Positions 1 through 7,157 of a stretch of DNA of 9,760 nt are shown here, one piece after another; position 1 is the stretch's first letter; every line of letters starts with the position of its first letter. A program made the translations under genes and the position numbers. The notes beneath the pieces were generated by a model. That model was not told where the DNA came from. It did not search any database and saw only the letters and a program-made list of their open reading frames with translations. Location of the stretch: positions 1-9,760 of the forward strand of contig JBCCLI010000239.1 in assembly GCA_039026975.1 (NCBI GenBank). Direction: 5' to 3'. The stretch is from JBCBKZ01 sp039026975. GTDB lineage: Bacteria > Bacteroidota > Bacteroidia > J057.

Positions 1-828
1 GAAATGGTATATGCCCAGGTATTCTCCATCCACAAAGCCCCAGATAAGGGCTACAATGGGCATGAGATAGGCTACTGCCGAGCCAAAGACGGCACTGGTC
101 TCCTGAATCAGCTTATAGAAGAGAATGAGGGCCAGCATGGTACTCATAAAGGATAAGAGGGTAAGGTATCCAAAAGCGATCAATCCTTCTTCTGTTTGGA
201 TAATAGTTGGGATTTCACTCAGAAGGATATATCCTATCAAGGGAACAGTGCACAGGAAGAAGGAAATAGCTGTCAGCTTAATACTATTCACATGCTGGAA
301 GTGCTTTTTCACATAGTTCATGTTAAAGGCATAAGAGAAAGTAGCTATGATGATAAAGCCGGCATACCAATGATTGCTACTTGCTCGCTGATCTTCTCCT
401 AGTAATATCAGTAGTAGGACTCCGATAAATCCTACTGCTATTCCCAGAATTTGTGCTTTACTGACCTTAATCTGGAAGAAGAAAAAGCCTATCAGCATAG
501 TGAAAATAGGTGCTATAGAATTAACGATCCCTGCCACACTACTAGAAACCTGGGTTTGGGCTAAGGCAAAAAAGAAGACGGGAATAGCATTACCCGTCAG
601 CCCTACCTGGAAATACATGAGTATATCTTTCCTTGAGAGCTTACTTAGGTAGGTGATGACTAGCGGAATGAAGCCTACGCCTGCTATGGCTATTCGTAAG
701 CTGGCTACCTGCAAGGGGGAATAGGCCAGTAGGCCTTTCTTAATCAGGATAAATGAGGTCCCCCAAATTGAGCTCAACAATATCAGAATCAGGAAGTGCC
801 TGATCTTCACCTTCTTTTCGGCAGTCAT
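1..828 (-). CDS. EamA/DMT-family permease (C-terminus cut by window edge)
   Basis: Inner-membrane transporter of the drug/metabolite superfamily; the substrate cannot be told from sequence (known relatives export amino acids or other metabolites). The reading frame is open for 276 codons from the ATG at 828 to the window edge with no stop. It encodes alternating hydrophobic helices in two EamA-like halves. The first half (about residues 10-137) includes the typical SSIWGTSFILIKKGL start of helix 1 and the SSSVAGIVNSIAPIFTMLIG segment around residues 99-118. The second half begins near residue 154 (HWYAGFIIIATFSYAFN) and is cut in AYLMPIVALIWGFVDGEYL. The family is usually near 290-300 residues, so roughly 15-25 residues are missing. 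The start ATG overlaps by one base the TAA of a short M23-like remnant (TAATG). No Shine-Dalgarno sequence is obvious. Family call is firm; substrate unknown. Confidence 0.93.
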   Translation of the reverse strand, partial: MTAEKKVKIRHFLILILLSSIWGTSFILIKKGLLAYSPLQVASLRIAIAGVGFIPLVITYLSKLSRKDILMYFQVGLTGNAIPVFFFALAQTQVSSSVAGIVNSIAPIFTMLIGFFFFQIKVSKAQILGIAVGFIGVLLLILLGEDQRASSNHWYAGFIIIATFSYAFNMNYVKKHFQHVNSIKLTAISFFLCTVPLIGYILLSEIPTIIQTEEGLIAFGYLTLLSFMSTMLALILFYKLIQETSAVFGSAVAYLMPIVALIWGFVDGEYLGIYHF

Positions 829-944
829 TAGCAAGTACCCTTTGTATTACCCCTGTTTTCAGTTTTTACTGTCCATCTCCTGGGGCCTTCAAAGGTATCA
901 GGAAGTTTATAGATAAGGAAATCCAGGATGGTATATTCTGATCC
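828..944 (-). pseudogene. C-terminal remnant of a second EnvC/M23-like gene
   Basis: This frame encodes 38 residues between an in-frame TGA (945-947) and a TAA (828-830). It contains TILDFLIYKLPDTFE, which matches TILNFLIYKIPDSFE at the C-terminal end of the intact M23-like gene next door (1060-1149). About 17 of 29 aligned residues are identical, with no gap, and the match continues to a W-x-V-x-T near the end. The remnant then runs nine residues past the point where the intact protein stops, and its TAA overlaps the ATG of the EamA gene. There is no start codon between the TGA and the homologous part, and I see no convincing homology further upstream. The simplest reading is the tail of a duplicated M23 gene whose body has been deleted. 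An alternative is a decayed distinct paralogue. I infer that it is not translated as an independent protein. Confidence 0.68.
890..897 (-). promoter_or_regulatory. Candidate Bacteroidota -7 box (TACCTTTG) for the EamA gene
   Basis: Read on the minus strand this is TACCTTTG, an exact match to the TAnnTTTG consensus of Bacteroidota housekeeping promoters, about 60 bases before the EamA ATG. No good TTG/TTTG -33 element sits at the expected distance upstream. The box lies inside codons of the M23 remnant (Asp-Thr-Phe-Glu). The matching codons of the intact M23 gene lack the TA, so it may be chance or may have arisen in the remnant. Confidence 0.3.
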
Positions 945-1059
945 TCAGGCCTTTCTTGGCTGTAATTGGATTTTGATTGCTAGACTAAGATTTTTTCATG
1001 GGAAGGCCAGCGTAGAATATGAGAGGGACTTTCCAACACTCATCATTCCCCACTCCGCT
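945..1059. other. Short spacer between M23-like gene and M23 remnant
   Basis: This stretch of about 115 bases has stops in all minus-strand frames. I see no terminator hairpin, no promoter match and no convincing homology to the LytM domain, although it is where the missing upstream part of the remnant would be expected. Confidence 0.4.
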
Positions 1060-2217
1060 TTACTTCCCTGTATCCACAATCCAGTTTTCAGGATCTTCAA
1101 AGGAGTCCGGGATTTTATAGATGAGGAAGTTGAGAATGGTTTCTCCTGAACGTCTGTCTGTCCTGACAGATCCTATTCTCTCGTTAATACTTATCTGGTC
1201 TCCCTTATTGACGTAGCTTAGCTCCAAGTTAGCGTACACAGAGCGATAATCTCCATGTTCCACGATTACAGCATATCCTGATAAAGGAATTTTCTGCACC
1301 GCGGTGACGGTACCATCATAAATACACCTTACTTCCTGTCCTTTGGGTGTGCGTATATAAATGCCATCATTAGTGATTCTATTACCGTAAGAATCTTCTG
1401 TCTCCCCAAATTTTCCTACAATGATTCCTTTGTTTGAAGGGACGGGCCAGGAATGAAAGCCCTTATTCCGGTAAAAGGAAGCTGCATAGTTTTTATCCTT
1501 AATGACTGCTAAGCCTTGGGTAGAAGCTTCTGCTACCCCTATCATTTTCTTTAAGGATTTACGCTGACCCTCTAGTAGTTTCTTGAAATTATTTTCCTCT
1601 TTTTTCAGCATGTTATATACTGACTGCTGTTTTTTCTCAGACACTTCCAGACGGGCCATTTCTTCCCTTTTACCAGCTATCAGATTTTTAGCTCTGGTGA
1701 TGCTTTCCTGCAATTCTATTTGCTTATCAGAAAGAAACTGTTGGGAGGCCCTAATCAGGCTGAGCTGGTCTTTTCTGAACTGGCTAAACTGCTGGAAGTA
1801 CAAGGCCCTGTAGTAGGCCTCAGACAGACTACTGGCACTAAGGACGGACAACCAAAAATTATCGCTATCCATAGACTTATAAGTAAGCCTAACGGTTTTC
1901 CCATAATTAGCAACAATGGTATCTATGTCATTTTCCATCTCCTCAATGATCTCACTTAGCTCAGTAATTTCCTGAGAATTACTAGCTATTTCGCTATTTA
2001 GTTGATTGAGAAGCTGCCTTCTGAGCCTTATTTGTTTGGAAAGGATATTAAGCTCAAACTCAGTTTTTTGCGTTTGACCTTCTGTTTCTCTTAATAGCTG
2101 ATCTGTCAAGGAGATCTGTTCCTTGAGCTTATTTTGTAAGGATTCCGGTTTTTCTGTTTGGCTAAGGATAGGTAAAGTGAAGAAGCAAGCGACAATGAAT
2201 GTGCTAACTCTTTTCAT
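1060..2217 (-). CDS. EnvC-like M23 family protein with degenerate LytM domain
   Basis: Predicted periplasmic regulator of peptidoglycan hydrolases (385 residues). Order: signal peptide (about 1-19, hydrophobic core FIVACFFTLPIL), long charged coiled coil (about 22-230, broken near 110-140), then FHSWPVPSNKGIIVGKFG (254-271), the EnvC-type lead-in to a C-terminal LytM/M23 domain (about 262-375). Zinc-ligand positions are altered: the H-x-G-x-[DN]-I motif reads TNDGIYI (N283), the YAHL-like segment reads YANL (328-331), and the final H-x-H reads LNF (362-364). The HG at 321-322 is kept. E. coli EnvC is also a degenerate LytM protein that activates amidases rather than cutting murein, so an activator role is inferred. 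The start lies one base after the TGA of the DUF4292 gene, so the two are probably co-transcribed and translationally coupled. A remnant of a second M23 C-terminus lies downstream. Confidence 0.92.
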   Translation of the reverse strand: MKRVSTFIVACFFTLPILSQTEKPESLQNKLKEQISLTDQLLRETEGQTQKTEFELNILSKQIRLRRQLLNQLNSEIASNSQEITELSEIIEEMENDIDTIVANYGKTVRLTYKSMDSDNFWLSVLSASSLSEAYYRALYFQQFSQFRKDQLSLIRASQQFLSDKQIELQESITRAKNLIAGKREEMARLEVSEKKQQSVYNMLKKEENNFKKLLEGQRKSLKKMIGVAEASTQGLAVIKDKNYAASFYRNKGFHSWPVPSNKGIIVGKFGETEDSYGNRITNDGIYIRTPKGQEVRCIYDGTVTAVQKIPLSGYAVIVEHGDYRSVYANLELSYVNKGDQISINERIGSVRTDRRSGETILNFLIYKIPDSFEDPENWIVDTGK

Positions 2218-2218
2218 A

Positions 2219-3001
2219 TCATTCTGGGTATACCTTTTTGTAAGAAGATGGAATTCTGAACTTAGTTGATAGTTGTGAAGGGTTTACCTCCATTTTACTA
2301 TGCGCAAAAGTGATAATGGCATCAGAAGGACTTAGTACCTCTATCTTTCCACCTTCTGGTGCTTGTATGCCTAGCATAGAAGAAAAGTCTCTGTAGTTAA
2401 TTTTAGAATGTAAATCTTTCAAGGGATTTTTTGCTTCTAGTGATATCAACTTGGCCTGATCAGGATTTATTTGATATAGCAACTCATTTCCCGCCACCAT
2501 ACTTTCATACAAGTAAGTATCTCCAAGCGTCTTGGGACTAAGCTGTTCTTTTTCTGCTAGTAGGACCATATTTCCTAGAATGACATCCTGCAGCATTTTG
2601 ATGGAAGCGTCAAAGCCTATATAGCCTGAGATAGGAGAAAGATCACTAATGGTAGCTATTTTTTGGGTTTTATCCAGGAAGTAGGCTGAGTCTGGAGTGA
2701 TGAGCACACGTAATACCTCCACTCCTAAAATGACAGATACTCTCATCCAAATCAGGCTATCCGAGATCATGTTAATGCGGTAATTTGCATTAACCTTTAA
2801 TCCGCTTTCCGGCAGCTTGATATTAGCCTTTCCTACTAAACTAATGGTTTCAAATTCGAGTTGCTGGTCCAGCGTTTCCGTGAGGGTTTTCTGAAAAGCC
2901 GTTTCATCAGCATTTACCTCTTCAACTACCTTTTTACGTGATTTACAGGATACTATCAGTAGACTCCCTATCAGCACTACCCAAATAAGATTCCATTTCA
3001 T
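2219..3001 (-). CDS. DUF4292 family lipoprotein
   Basis: Predicted lipoprotein of 260 residues matching the DUF4292 family, which is common in Bacteroidota and thought to resemble the LolB/LolA lipoprotein-carrier fold (a family-level inference). The N-terminus is a lipoprotein signal: MKW, a hydrophobic stretch, then IVSC with the lipidated Cys at position 19. Residues after Cys are KSRKK rather than the acidic surface-export signal described in Bacteroidota, so a periplasm-facing location is more likely. The rest is a predicted beta-rich fold, with typical family segments such as SLVGKANIKLPESGLKVNANYRI (about 54-76, around the 'unlifted' LolB-like core) and IWMRVSVILGVEVLRVLITPDSAY. It sits between the TPR gene (about 100 bases upstream) and the EnvC-like gene (one base downstream). 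This gene order is familiar from other Bacteroidota and suggests a shared envelope role. Confidence 0.88.
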   Translation of the reverse strand: MKWNLIWVVLIGSLLIVSCKSRKKVVEEVNADETAFQKTLTETLDQQLEFETISLVGKANIKLPESGLKVNANYRINMISDSLIWMRVSVILGVEVLRVLITPDSAYFLDKTQKIATISDLSPISGYIGFDASIKMLQDVILGNMVLLAEKEQLSPKTLGDTYLYESMVAGNELLYQINPDQAKLISLEAKNPLKDLHSKINYRDFSSMLGIQAPEGGKIEVLSPSDAIITFAHSKMEVNPSQLSTKFRIPSSYKKVYPE

Positions 3002-3102
3002 AGAGAAGGATAAGAGTATTCACATTTGGAACGCAAAATCTATGCAAAAAAGTGGGTAATCTTATCTCTATTGACAGAAAACTTAGGGATTCTAGGGGGA
3101 AA

Positions 3103-4785
3103 TTATTTGATCATCTTACGATCTATATCAAATTTTCTTCCTTTTTGGATGGAGAGATTCCACTTTTCTACGGCTTCATCTGTTCTCCCTAAGGCGTGGA
3201 GAATATCCCCGTAGTGTTCATACATAATTCCATTTCCTCCGGTACGGGTAGCCTTTTCTATCCAGTCAAGCGCTTTTTTATAAGAAGACTGCTGGTAATA
3301 GATCCATGCTTGTGTATGCTGGATGGTAGCGGCTTCCGGAAAGATGGATAAGGCCCTTTTAATCATAGAACTAGCCTCTCCCAGGTCTTTACCCTGTTCT
3401 GCTAAGGCGTAAGCATAAGCATTTAAGGTGTAGGGATCTTCAGGATTGATAGCCAGAGCCTTGTCCAAGATCTCCTGGGACTTAGAAAAATTCCCCTGCA
3501 TATTATATACCCTGCTCAATTCTTGATAGGCCCTTCCCTTCAGCTGATCAGAAGAAGTACTTAGCTTGATCACCTTCTTAAAGGCATACTCAGCTTCTTC
3601 AAAGGACCCTTTCTCTAAGCTGGCGATCCCATAGTACAGCAGAAATTCCTCATTATTGGGATAGTAAGATAATGCGTCCTCTGCATCTGTGTAAAGCTGC
3701 GGATACTTCTCATTTTGGAAAGAGCTGTACATAACTTTTAGCCATAAGTCAGGCCTGGCAGGCTGAATAGTAAGAGACGCTTTATAGTAATAGTGAGAAG
3801 AATCCATGTCTCCGTTGAGGGCGAAGATATCTCCACGAATTTCTAAAGGACCGGCATCTTCAGGATGAAAATCTGCGAGAATGCCAGATAGCATATTCAC
3901 TCTATCTAGCAGCGTGGGATCAGATTGTGAGAATGACAGTAGTCCTTTGATGATTTTTACTTTGCCGTCTGCGGGGATAGAAGGGTTTCTAAATGCCCGG
4001 AAGAGATATTTATCTGAAGATTCTATATCATCGACGTTCTTGTAATAGTCTGCTAAAGTTAGCAGGGCAAATCCGTTATCTGGTTCTATTTCCAGGAGTC
4101 CTTCCAGACTTTTAACAGCTTCATCTGATCTGCCCATAGCCGTCAGGGCATCAAACTTCATTTGATAAAAAACGGGATTTTCATCATTTAGACCGAGAAG
4201 ACGTTCTGCCGCAGACAGGGCTTCTGCTGGCTTATTGGCTTGGGTGAAGATTTTGTATTTTTGCCTTAATACTATTTCAGATGGCCCGTGTACTTTCTCA
4301 ATAGCTAATAGGGTCTTGATAGCTTTATCTTCCTGGTCTTGTCTGGCATATAGTTCTACCAGATATAGCTTCTCTCTTACCTCTTCTTTAAAATTCTTTA
4401 CTATTTCTTCCTGTAGCTTGAGCGCCTGAGAGAAGTTTCCCCTCAGCTCATAGGACTGTCTTAGGGTAGTGTAGTACCAAAGATTCTCAGGAGCCAGGGA
4501 AATAGCTTTTTTCCCAAATGCTACAGCCTCTTCATAATTTCGTAACTCTACTGATAGCTTAGCTATATGATACATGGAAGCGTGCTGCTTGGGATCCATT
4601 TCCAGCACTTCTTTAAACAGGCCTATGGCTGCCTGATAATCACCTCTGATCATGTGGGTACACGCATCAATGTAGAGGTTGTCAAGCTTGATGGTATTTT
4701 GGGAGGAGCCACTAAACTGGGCACTTACCCATCCTGTACTTAGTGTCAGTAAGAGTAGGAAAGAAATATATCTGGAAATGATCAT
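3103..4785 (-). CDS. Exported TPR-repeat protein
   Basis: Tetratricopeptide-repeat protein of 560 residues from the ATG at 4785. The frame is open to an ATG at 4815, but the later start places a clean signal peptide at the N-terminus (MIISRYISFLLLLTLSTGWVSA, cleavage near VSA-Q), so it is preferred. The mature part is almost entirely helical TPR-like units from about residue 38 to the end. Examples are GDYQAAIGLFKEVLEMDP, RNYEEAVAFGKKAISLAP, GRSDEAVKSLEGLLEIEP and GNFSKSQEILDKALAINP, roughly a dozen repeats. The C-terminal part (NAYAYALAEQG, then HTQAWIYYQQ, then YEHYGDILHALG, then W) resembles a TPR tail seen in many envelope TPR proteins. The likely role is a periplasmic or outer-membrane scaffold for protein contacts; the partner is unknown. 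It lies between dut (130 bases) and the DUF4292 lipoprotein gene (101 bases), in the same direction as both. Confidence 0.88.
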   Translation of the reverse strand: MIISRYISFLLLLTLSTGWVSAQFSGSSQNTIKLDNLYIDACTHMIRGDYQAAIGLFKEVLEMDPKQHASMYHIAKLSVELRNYEEAVAFGKKAISLAPENLWYYTTLRQSYELRGNFSQALKLQEEIVKNFKEEVREKLYLVELYARQDQEDKAIKTLLAIEKVHGPSEIVLRQKYKIFTQANKPAEALSAAERLLGLNDENPVFYQMKFDALTAMGRSDEAVKSLEGLLEIEPDNGFALLTLADYYKNVDDIESSDKYLFRAFRNPSIPADGKVKIIKGLLSFSQSDPTLLDRVNMLSGILADFHPEDAGPLEIRGDIFALNGDMDSSHYYYKASLTIQPARPDLWLKVMYSSFQNEKYPQLYTDAEDALSYYPNNEEFLLYYGIASLEKGSFEEAEYAFKKVIKLSTSSDQLKGRAYQELSRVYNMQGNFSKSQEILDKALAINPEDPYTLNAYAYALAEQGKDLGEASSMIKRALSIFPEAATIQHTQAWIYYQQSSYKKALDWIEKATRTGGNGIMYEHYGDILHALGRTDEAVEKWNLSIQKGRKFDIDRKMIK

Positions 4786-4915
4786 AGACCGAAATAATTC
4801 AGCGTGAATACCCAAAAGCTGATAAGTAATATACTAACTATCGTGGAGTTTATTTGGCTTTGGCAATCGCATTGTTACATATGCCAGAAAATTTGTCTGA
4901 AAGAAAGAGAACATC

Positions 4916-5350
4916 TTAAATACCTGTATGTCCGAATCCACCCTGTCCTCTTTCAGTGTCAGAAAGCACTTCTACTTCTTCCCAAATCATCTGTTCATGT
5001 TTCCCTATGACCATCTGAGCTATTCTCTCTCCTTTTTTGATATCAAATGGGTCATTACTCAGGTTTACCATAATTACCTTGACTTCTCCTCTGTAATCTG
5101 CGTCTATAGTTCCGGGAGAATTCAATAGGGTGATTCCATGTTTAATGGCCAGCCCGCTTCTAGGCCTAACTTGTGCTTCATATCCTATGGGAAGCTCAAT
5201 AAACAAACCAGTGGGAACCAGTGCTCTCTCTAAGGGCTTTAGCGTAATGGTCTCCTCATTATTAGCGTGTATATCTACACCTGCTGAGGCAGGGGTGGCA
5301 TAAGTAGGGAGCGGATTATCAGACGTATTGATGACTTTGATGGTGAGCAT
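4916..5350 (-). CDS. dut: dUTP diphosphatase (trimeric dUTPase)
   Basis: Hydrolyses dUTP to dUMP and pyrophosphate in the cytoplasm, supplying dTMP precursor and keeping uracil out of DNA. At 144 residues it has the normal length of the homotrimeric family, and all five motifs are present in order: motif 1 ASAGVDIHA (21-29), motif 2 RPRSGLA (62-68), motif 3 GTIDADYRGE (80-89, with predicted catalytic Asp83 and base-binding Tyr86), motif 4 GERIAQMV (107-114), and motif 5 RGQGGFGHTG (134-143). No key residue is missing. A 61-base gap separates it from the upstream dehydratase gene. That gap holds an imperfect inverted repeat immediately before the ATG and a -7-like box, so the gene may have its own regulated promoter. 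A 130-base gap follows before the TPR gene. Confidence 0.98.
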   Translation of the reverse strand: MLTIKVINTSDNPLPTYATPASAGVDIHANNEETITLKPLERALVPTGLFIELPIGYEAQVRPRSGLAIKHGITLLNSPGTIDADYRGEVKVIMVNLSNDPFDIKKGERIAQMVIGKHEQMIWEEVEVLSDTERGQGGFGHTGI

Positions 5351-5380
5351 GTTGTATTAGTTTAGCCCCAAACATACAAC
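5351..5380. repeat. Imperfect inverted repeat abutting the dut start codon
   Basis: Plus-strand arms are GTTGTAT (5351-5357) and ATACAAC (5374-5380), with inner arms GTTT (5360-5363) and AAAC (5370-5373). This gives 11 paired positions, a two-base bulge (TA) and a six-base loop (AGCCCC). It ends exactly at the base before the dut ATG. No U-run follows on either strand, so a terminator is unlikely. It could be an operator overlapping the -7 box or, on read-through RNA from upstream, a hairpin at the start codon. Confidence 0.5.
5369..5376 (-). promoter_or_regulatory. Candidate Bacteroidota -7 box (TATGTTTG) for dut
   Basis: The minus-strand sequence TATGTTTG fits TAnnTTTG exactly and would start transcription only about a dozen bases before the dut ATG. 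No convincing -33 TTG is present at the right spacing, so support is partial. The box lies in the upstream arm of the inverted repeat. Confidence 0.35.
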
Positions 5381-5411
5381 AAGGCGCTGCGTTTTCCCAT
5401 CTATTAAGGGA

Positions 5412-5690
5412 TCAATTTAGCCCTTCAATCTGTTCAGCCAAGCTAAAATCCTTATCTGTAAGGCCACCAGCATCATGTGTACTTAGCCTGATGTTTACCG
5501 TGTGGTAGACATTAGACCATTCAGGATGATGGTCAGCTTTTTCTGCCAGAATAGCTACCTGAGCCATGAAGCCAAATGCCTGAACAAAATCTTTAAACGT
5601 AAATGTCTTTTGAATCCCTTTATTCTCAAAGGACCATCCTGATAAGGAGCTTAACTTTGGGAGCGCATCTGCTTCCGAATATACCTTCAT
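5412..5690 (-). CDS. Pterin-4a-carbinolamine dehydratase (PCD/DCoH)
   Basis: Cytoplasmic enzyme that dehydrates 4a-hydroxytetrahydrobiopterin to quinonoid dihydropterin, recycling the cofactor of aromatic amino-acid hydroxylases. At 92 residues it is a single, near full-length PCD domain. The signature AEKADHHPEW (49-58) is followed by a VYHTVNIRLSTHD strand (61-73) and GGLTDKD (75-81). His54, His55, His72 and Asp81 have the same spacing as the catalytic residues known from mammalian DCoH (His61, His62, His79, Asp88), so it should be active. No phenylalanine hydroxylase gene is visible in the window. Many bacteria carry PCD without one, where the role may lie in other pterin pathways. It lies 48 bases after the upstream paralogue gene and 61 bases before dut. 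Confidence 0.96.
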   Translation of the reverse strand: MKVYSEADALPKLSSLSGWSFENKGIQKTFTFKDFVQAFGFMAQVAILAEKADHHPEWSNVYHTVNIRLSTHDAGGLTDKDFSLAEQIEGLN

Positions 5691-5705
5691 AGCTTACAAG
5701 AAATT

Positions 5706-5736
5706 AGAAGTTTTACCTCACATAAGAGTAACTTCT
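5706..5736. repeat. Inverted repeat between the second paralogue and the dehydratase gene
   Basis: Perfect seven-base arms AGAAGTT (5706-5712) and AACTTCT (5730-5736) extend to nine pairs if a two-base bulge is allowed (AC with GT). The element starts two bases after the stop of the upstream gene in minus-strand direction. The minus-strand sequence after it is AATTTCTTGT, only a weak U-rich run, so it may be an inefficient terminator or an mRNA-end stabiliser. Confidence 0.35.
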
Positions 5737-5738
5737 GA

Positions 5739-6995
5739 TCACGTTTTTCGTTTCTTTTTTCTCGCAGCTGGGAACAGAATATTATTTAGAATTAGCCTGT
5801 AACCTGGAGAATGTGGGTGTAAAGACAGGTCTGTAGGATCTTCTCCTACCAGATGCTGGTAGTCTTCTGGATCATGACCACCATAAAAAGTCCACATCCC
5901 TTTTCCAGAATTACCGTGAATGTATCTGGCCTCACCATAGGCTTTTAATTCTCCCATGACAAGTACATCCGTTTTGAGAATGGATTTTCTAAAGGCGGTA
6001 GTCTGTCCCATGAACCCCTTTACTGTACGGGTATGGTTTTGGCAAAGCATAGTAGGTACGGGGTCCCATTTGGCAGAGAACTCAAACAGGGTGAAGTAGT
6101 CCATGTGCTCAGGAACCCTTCTTCCCACATTGGAATCTATGTTGGAAAACTCATATTTAAAGGGATTCATTTCCAGCTTAAAATTCTCAAAGGCCAGGGT
6201 GTGCTGGTAGTGAAGTTTCCTATTAGCATCAGGATCTTTAGGATCACCGTCATACATATAGTCGCAAATATCTATGCCTTCAGCCGCTATAGCTATATCA
6301 TAGGTATCTGTAGCAGAACACATGGCGAAGAGGAAACCTCCGCCTTCTAAATATCTCTGGATAAACTTGGCTACTGCCAGCTTCATCTGGCTTACCTTCT
6401 TAAAGCCGTAGATCTTGGCCACATTTTCCTGTGATTTTACCTCGTCCTGGTACCACTGTTGGTTTTTGGAGAATTTATAAAACTTACCGTATTGTCCGGT
6501 GAAGTCTTCATGGTGGAGGTGAAGCCAGTCGTAGTCTGATAACTTTCCATCTAGTACGTCGGGATCATACACCACTTCATAGGGAATTTCCGCATAGGTG
6601 AGAGCCAGGGTAACCGCGTCATCCCATGGCTGTTTATTTTTAGGAGAATACACAGCTACTTTAGGTGCCTTTTCCAGCTTGACTGCATCCATGTTTACTC
6701 CCTCAGAGGTAACGTAAGACAGGATCTCACTGGACTTACCGTCAGAAATTTTTTCATATCCCACGCCACGTATCTGCATTTCCTGCTCAAAGGTAGGCGT
6801 ATACCTGAACATAAAACTGCCCCCTCTGTAGTTGAGGAGCCATTCTACTTCTACTTGGTATTCTAATACCCAGAAAGCTATCCCATAAGCTTTTAGGTGG
6901 TCAGACTGAGACTGATCCATATGGACCAATAAGAAATCAGCCTTCGCGCAGGTAAAGGAAAGGCACAAGAAAAAAGCTAACAAACATTTTTGCAT
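5739..6995 (-). CDS. Exported protein of the family mislabelled 'asparagine synthetase B' (copy 2)
   Basis: Uncharacterised 418-residue exported protein. The ATG at 6995 is chosen over the open extension to 7070 because it gives a signal peptide (MQKCLLAFFLCLSFTCAKA, then D) aligning with the start of the upstream paralogue; the extra 25 residues have no counterpart there. The mature part aligns with copy 1 end to end without indels at about 80% identity. Conserved features: LLVHMDQSQSDHLKAYG near the N-terminus, VEWLLNYRGGSF, a Rossmann-like stretch with PWDDAVTLALTYAEIPYEVV and DYDWLHLHHEDFTGQYGKF, GGGFLFAMCSATDTYD with Cys226 at a turn, GEARYIHG, YGGHDPEDY, and the basic tail AARKKKRKT. 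Bacteroidota homologues are often labelled asparagine synthetase B, but there is no N-terminal Cys and no SGGxDS PP-loop. The fold may resemble class-I glutamine-amidotransferase-like domains (inference). Function unknown. Confidence 0.9.
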   Translation of the reverse strand: MQKCLLAFFLCLSFTCAKADFLLVHMDQSQSDHLKAYGIAFWVLEYQVEVEWLLNYRGGSFMFRYTPTFEQEMQIRGVGYEKISDGKSSEILSYVTSEGVNMDAVKLEKAPKVAVYSPKNKQPWDDAVTLALTYAEIPYEVVYDPDVLDGKLSDYDWLHLHHEDFTGQYGKFYKFSKNQQWYQDEVKSQENVAKIYGFKKVSQMKLAVAKFIQRYLEGGGFLFAMCSATDTYDIAIAAEGIDICDYMYDGDPKDPDANRKLHYQHTLAFENFKLEMNPFKYEFSNIDSNVGRRVPEHMDYFTLFEFSAKWDPVPTMLCQNHTRTVKGFMGQTTAFRKSILKTDVLVMGELKAYGEARYIHGNSGKGMWTFYGGHDPEDYQHLVGEDPTDLSLHPHSPGYRLILNNILFPAARKKKRKT

Positions 6996-7157
6996 ACCAG
7001 ATAACATTAGGAATGGTGCGGCGGGTTGGGTCAGCAAGTAGGTATGTGAATCACGAGGTCCTATCCCCAACTAAGTGTGTACTTTCACTTAACGCAGAAA
7101 CTGCCTCTAAGTTTTTCATAATATAAGCAGAAAAGTGGTATGCTAAAATAAGAATGC
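6996..7157. other. Spacer between the two tandem paralogues
   Basis: This spacer of 162 bases holds no gene. The minus-strand frame upstream of 6995 is open to 7070 but has no counterpart in the paralogue. I found no TAnnTTTG box and no clear hairpin plus U-run, so whether the second copy has its own promoter cannot be decided. Confidence 0.4.

Noticed and set aside
928..1149. Plus-strand open frame of 73 codons
   Set aside because: It is antisense to the M23 gene end and the remnant; the minus-strand homology between the two segments explains the sequence.
3002..3102. Promoter for the DUF4292 gene (minus-strand TAGATTTTG)
   Set aside because: The spacing between TA and TTTG is one base too long for the consensus and no -33 element is visible; there is no need for a separate promoter.
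4786..4815. Start of the TPR gene at 4815
   Set aside because: It would put ten polar residues before a clean signal peptide; the ATG at 4785 fits export better, though the upstream start cannot be excluded.
4861..4886. Inverted repeat TGGCA / TGCCA between dut and the TPR gene
   Set aside because: The arms are only five bases with a long spacer and no U-run, well within chance expectation.
6033..6350. Plus-strand open frame of 105 codons inside the second paralogue
   Set aside because: It lies wholly antisense to a well-supported coding gene, shows no recognisable family features, and is explained by codon bias of the opposite strand.
6996..7070. N-terminal extension of the second paralogue to an ATG at 7070
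   Set aside because: The added 25 residues would bury the signal peptide and have no counterpart in the aligned paralogue; the ATG at 6995 matches the paralogue start.
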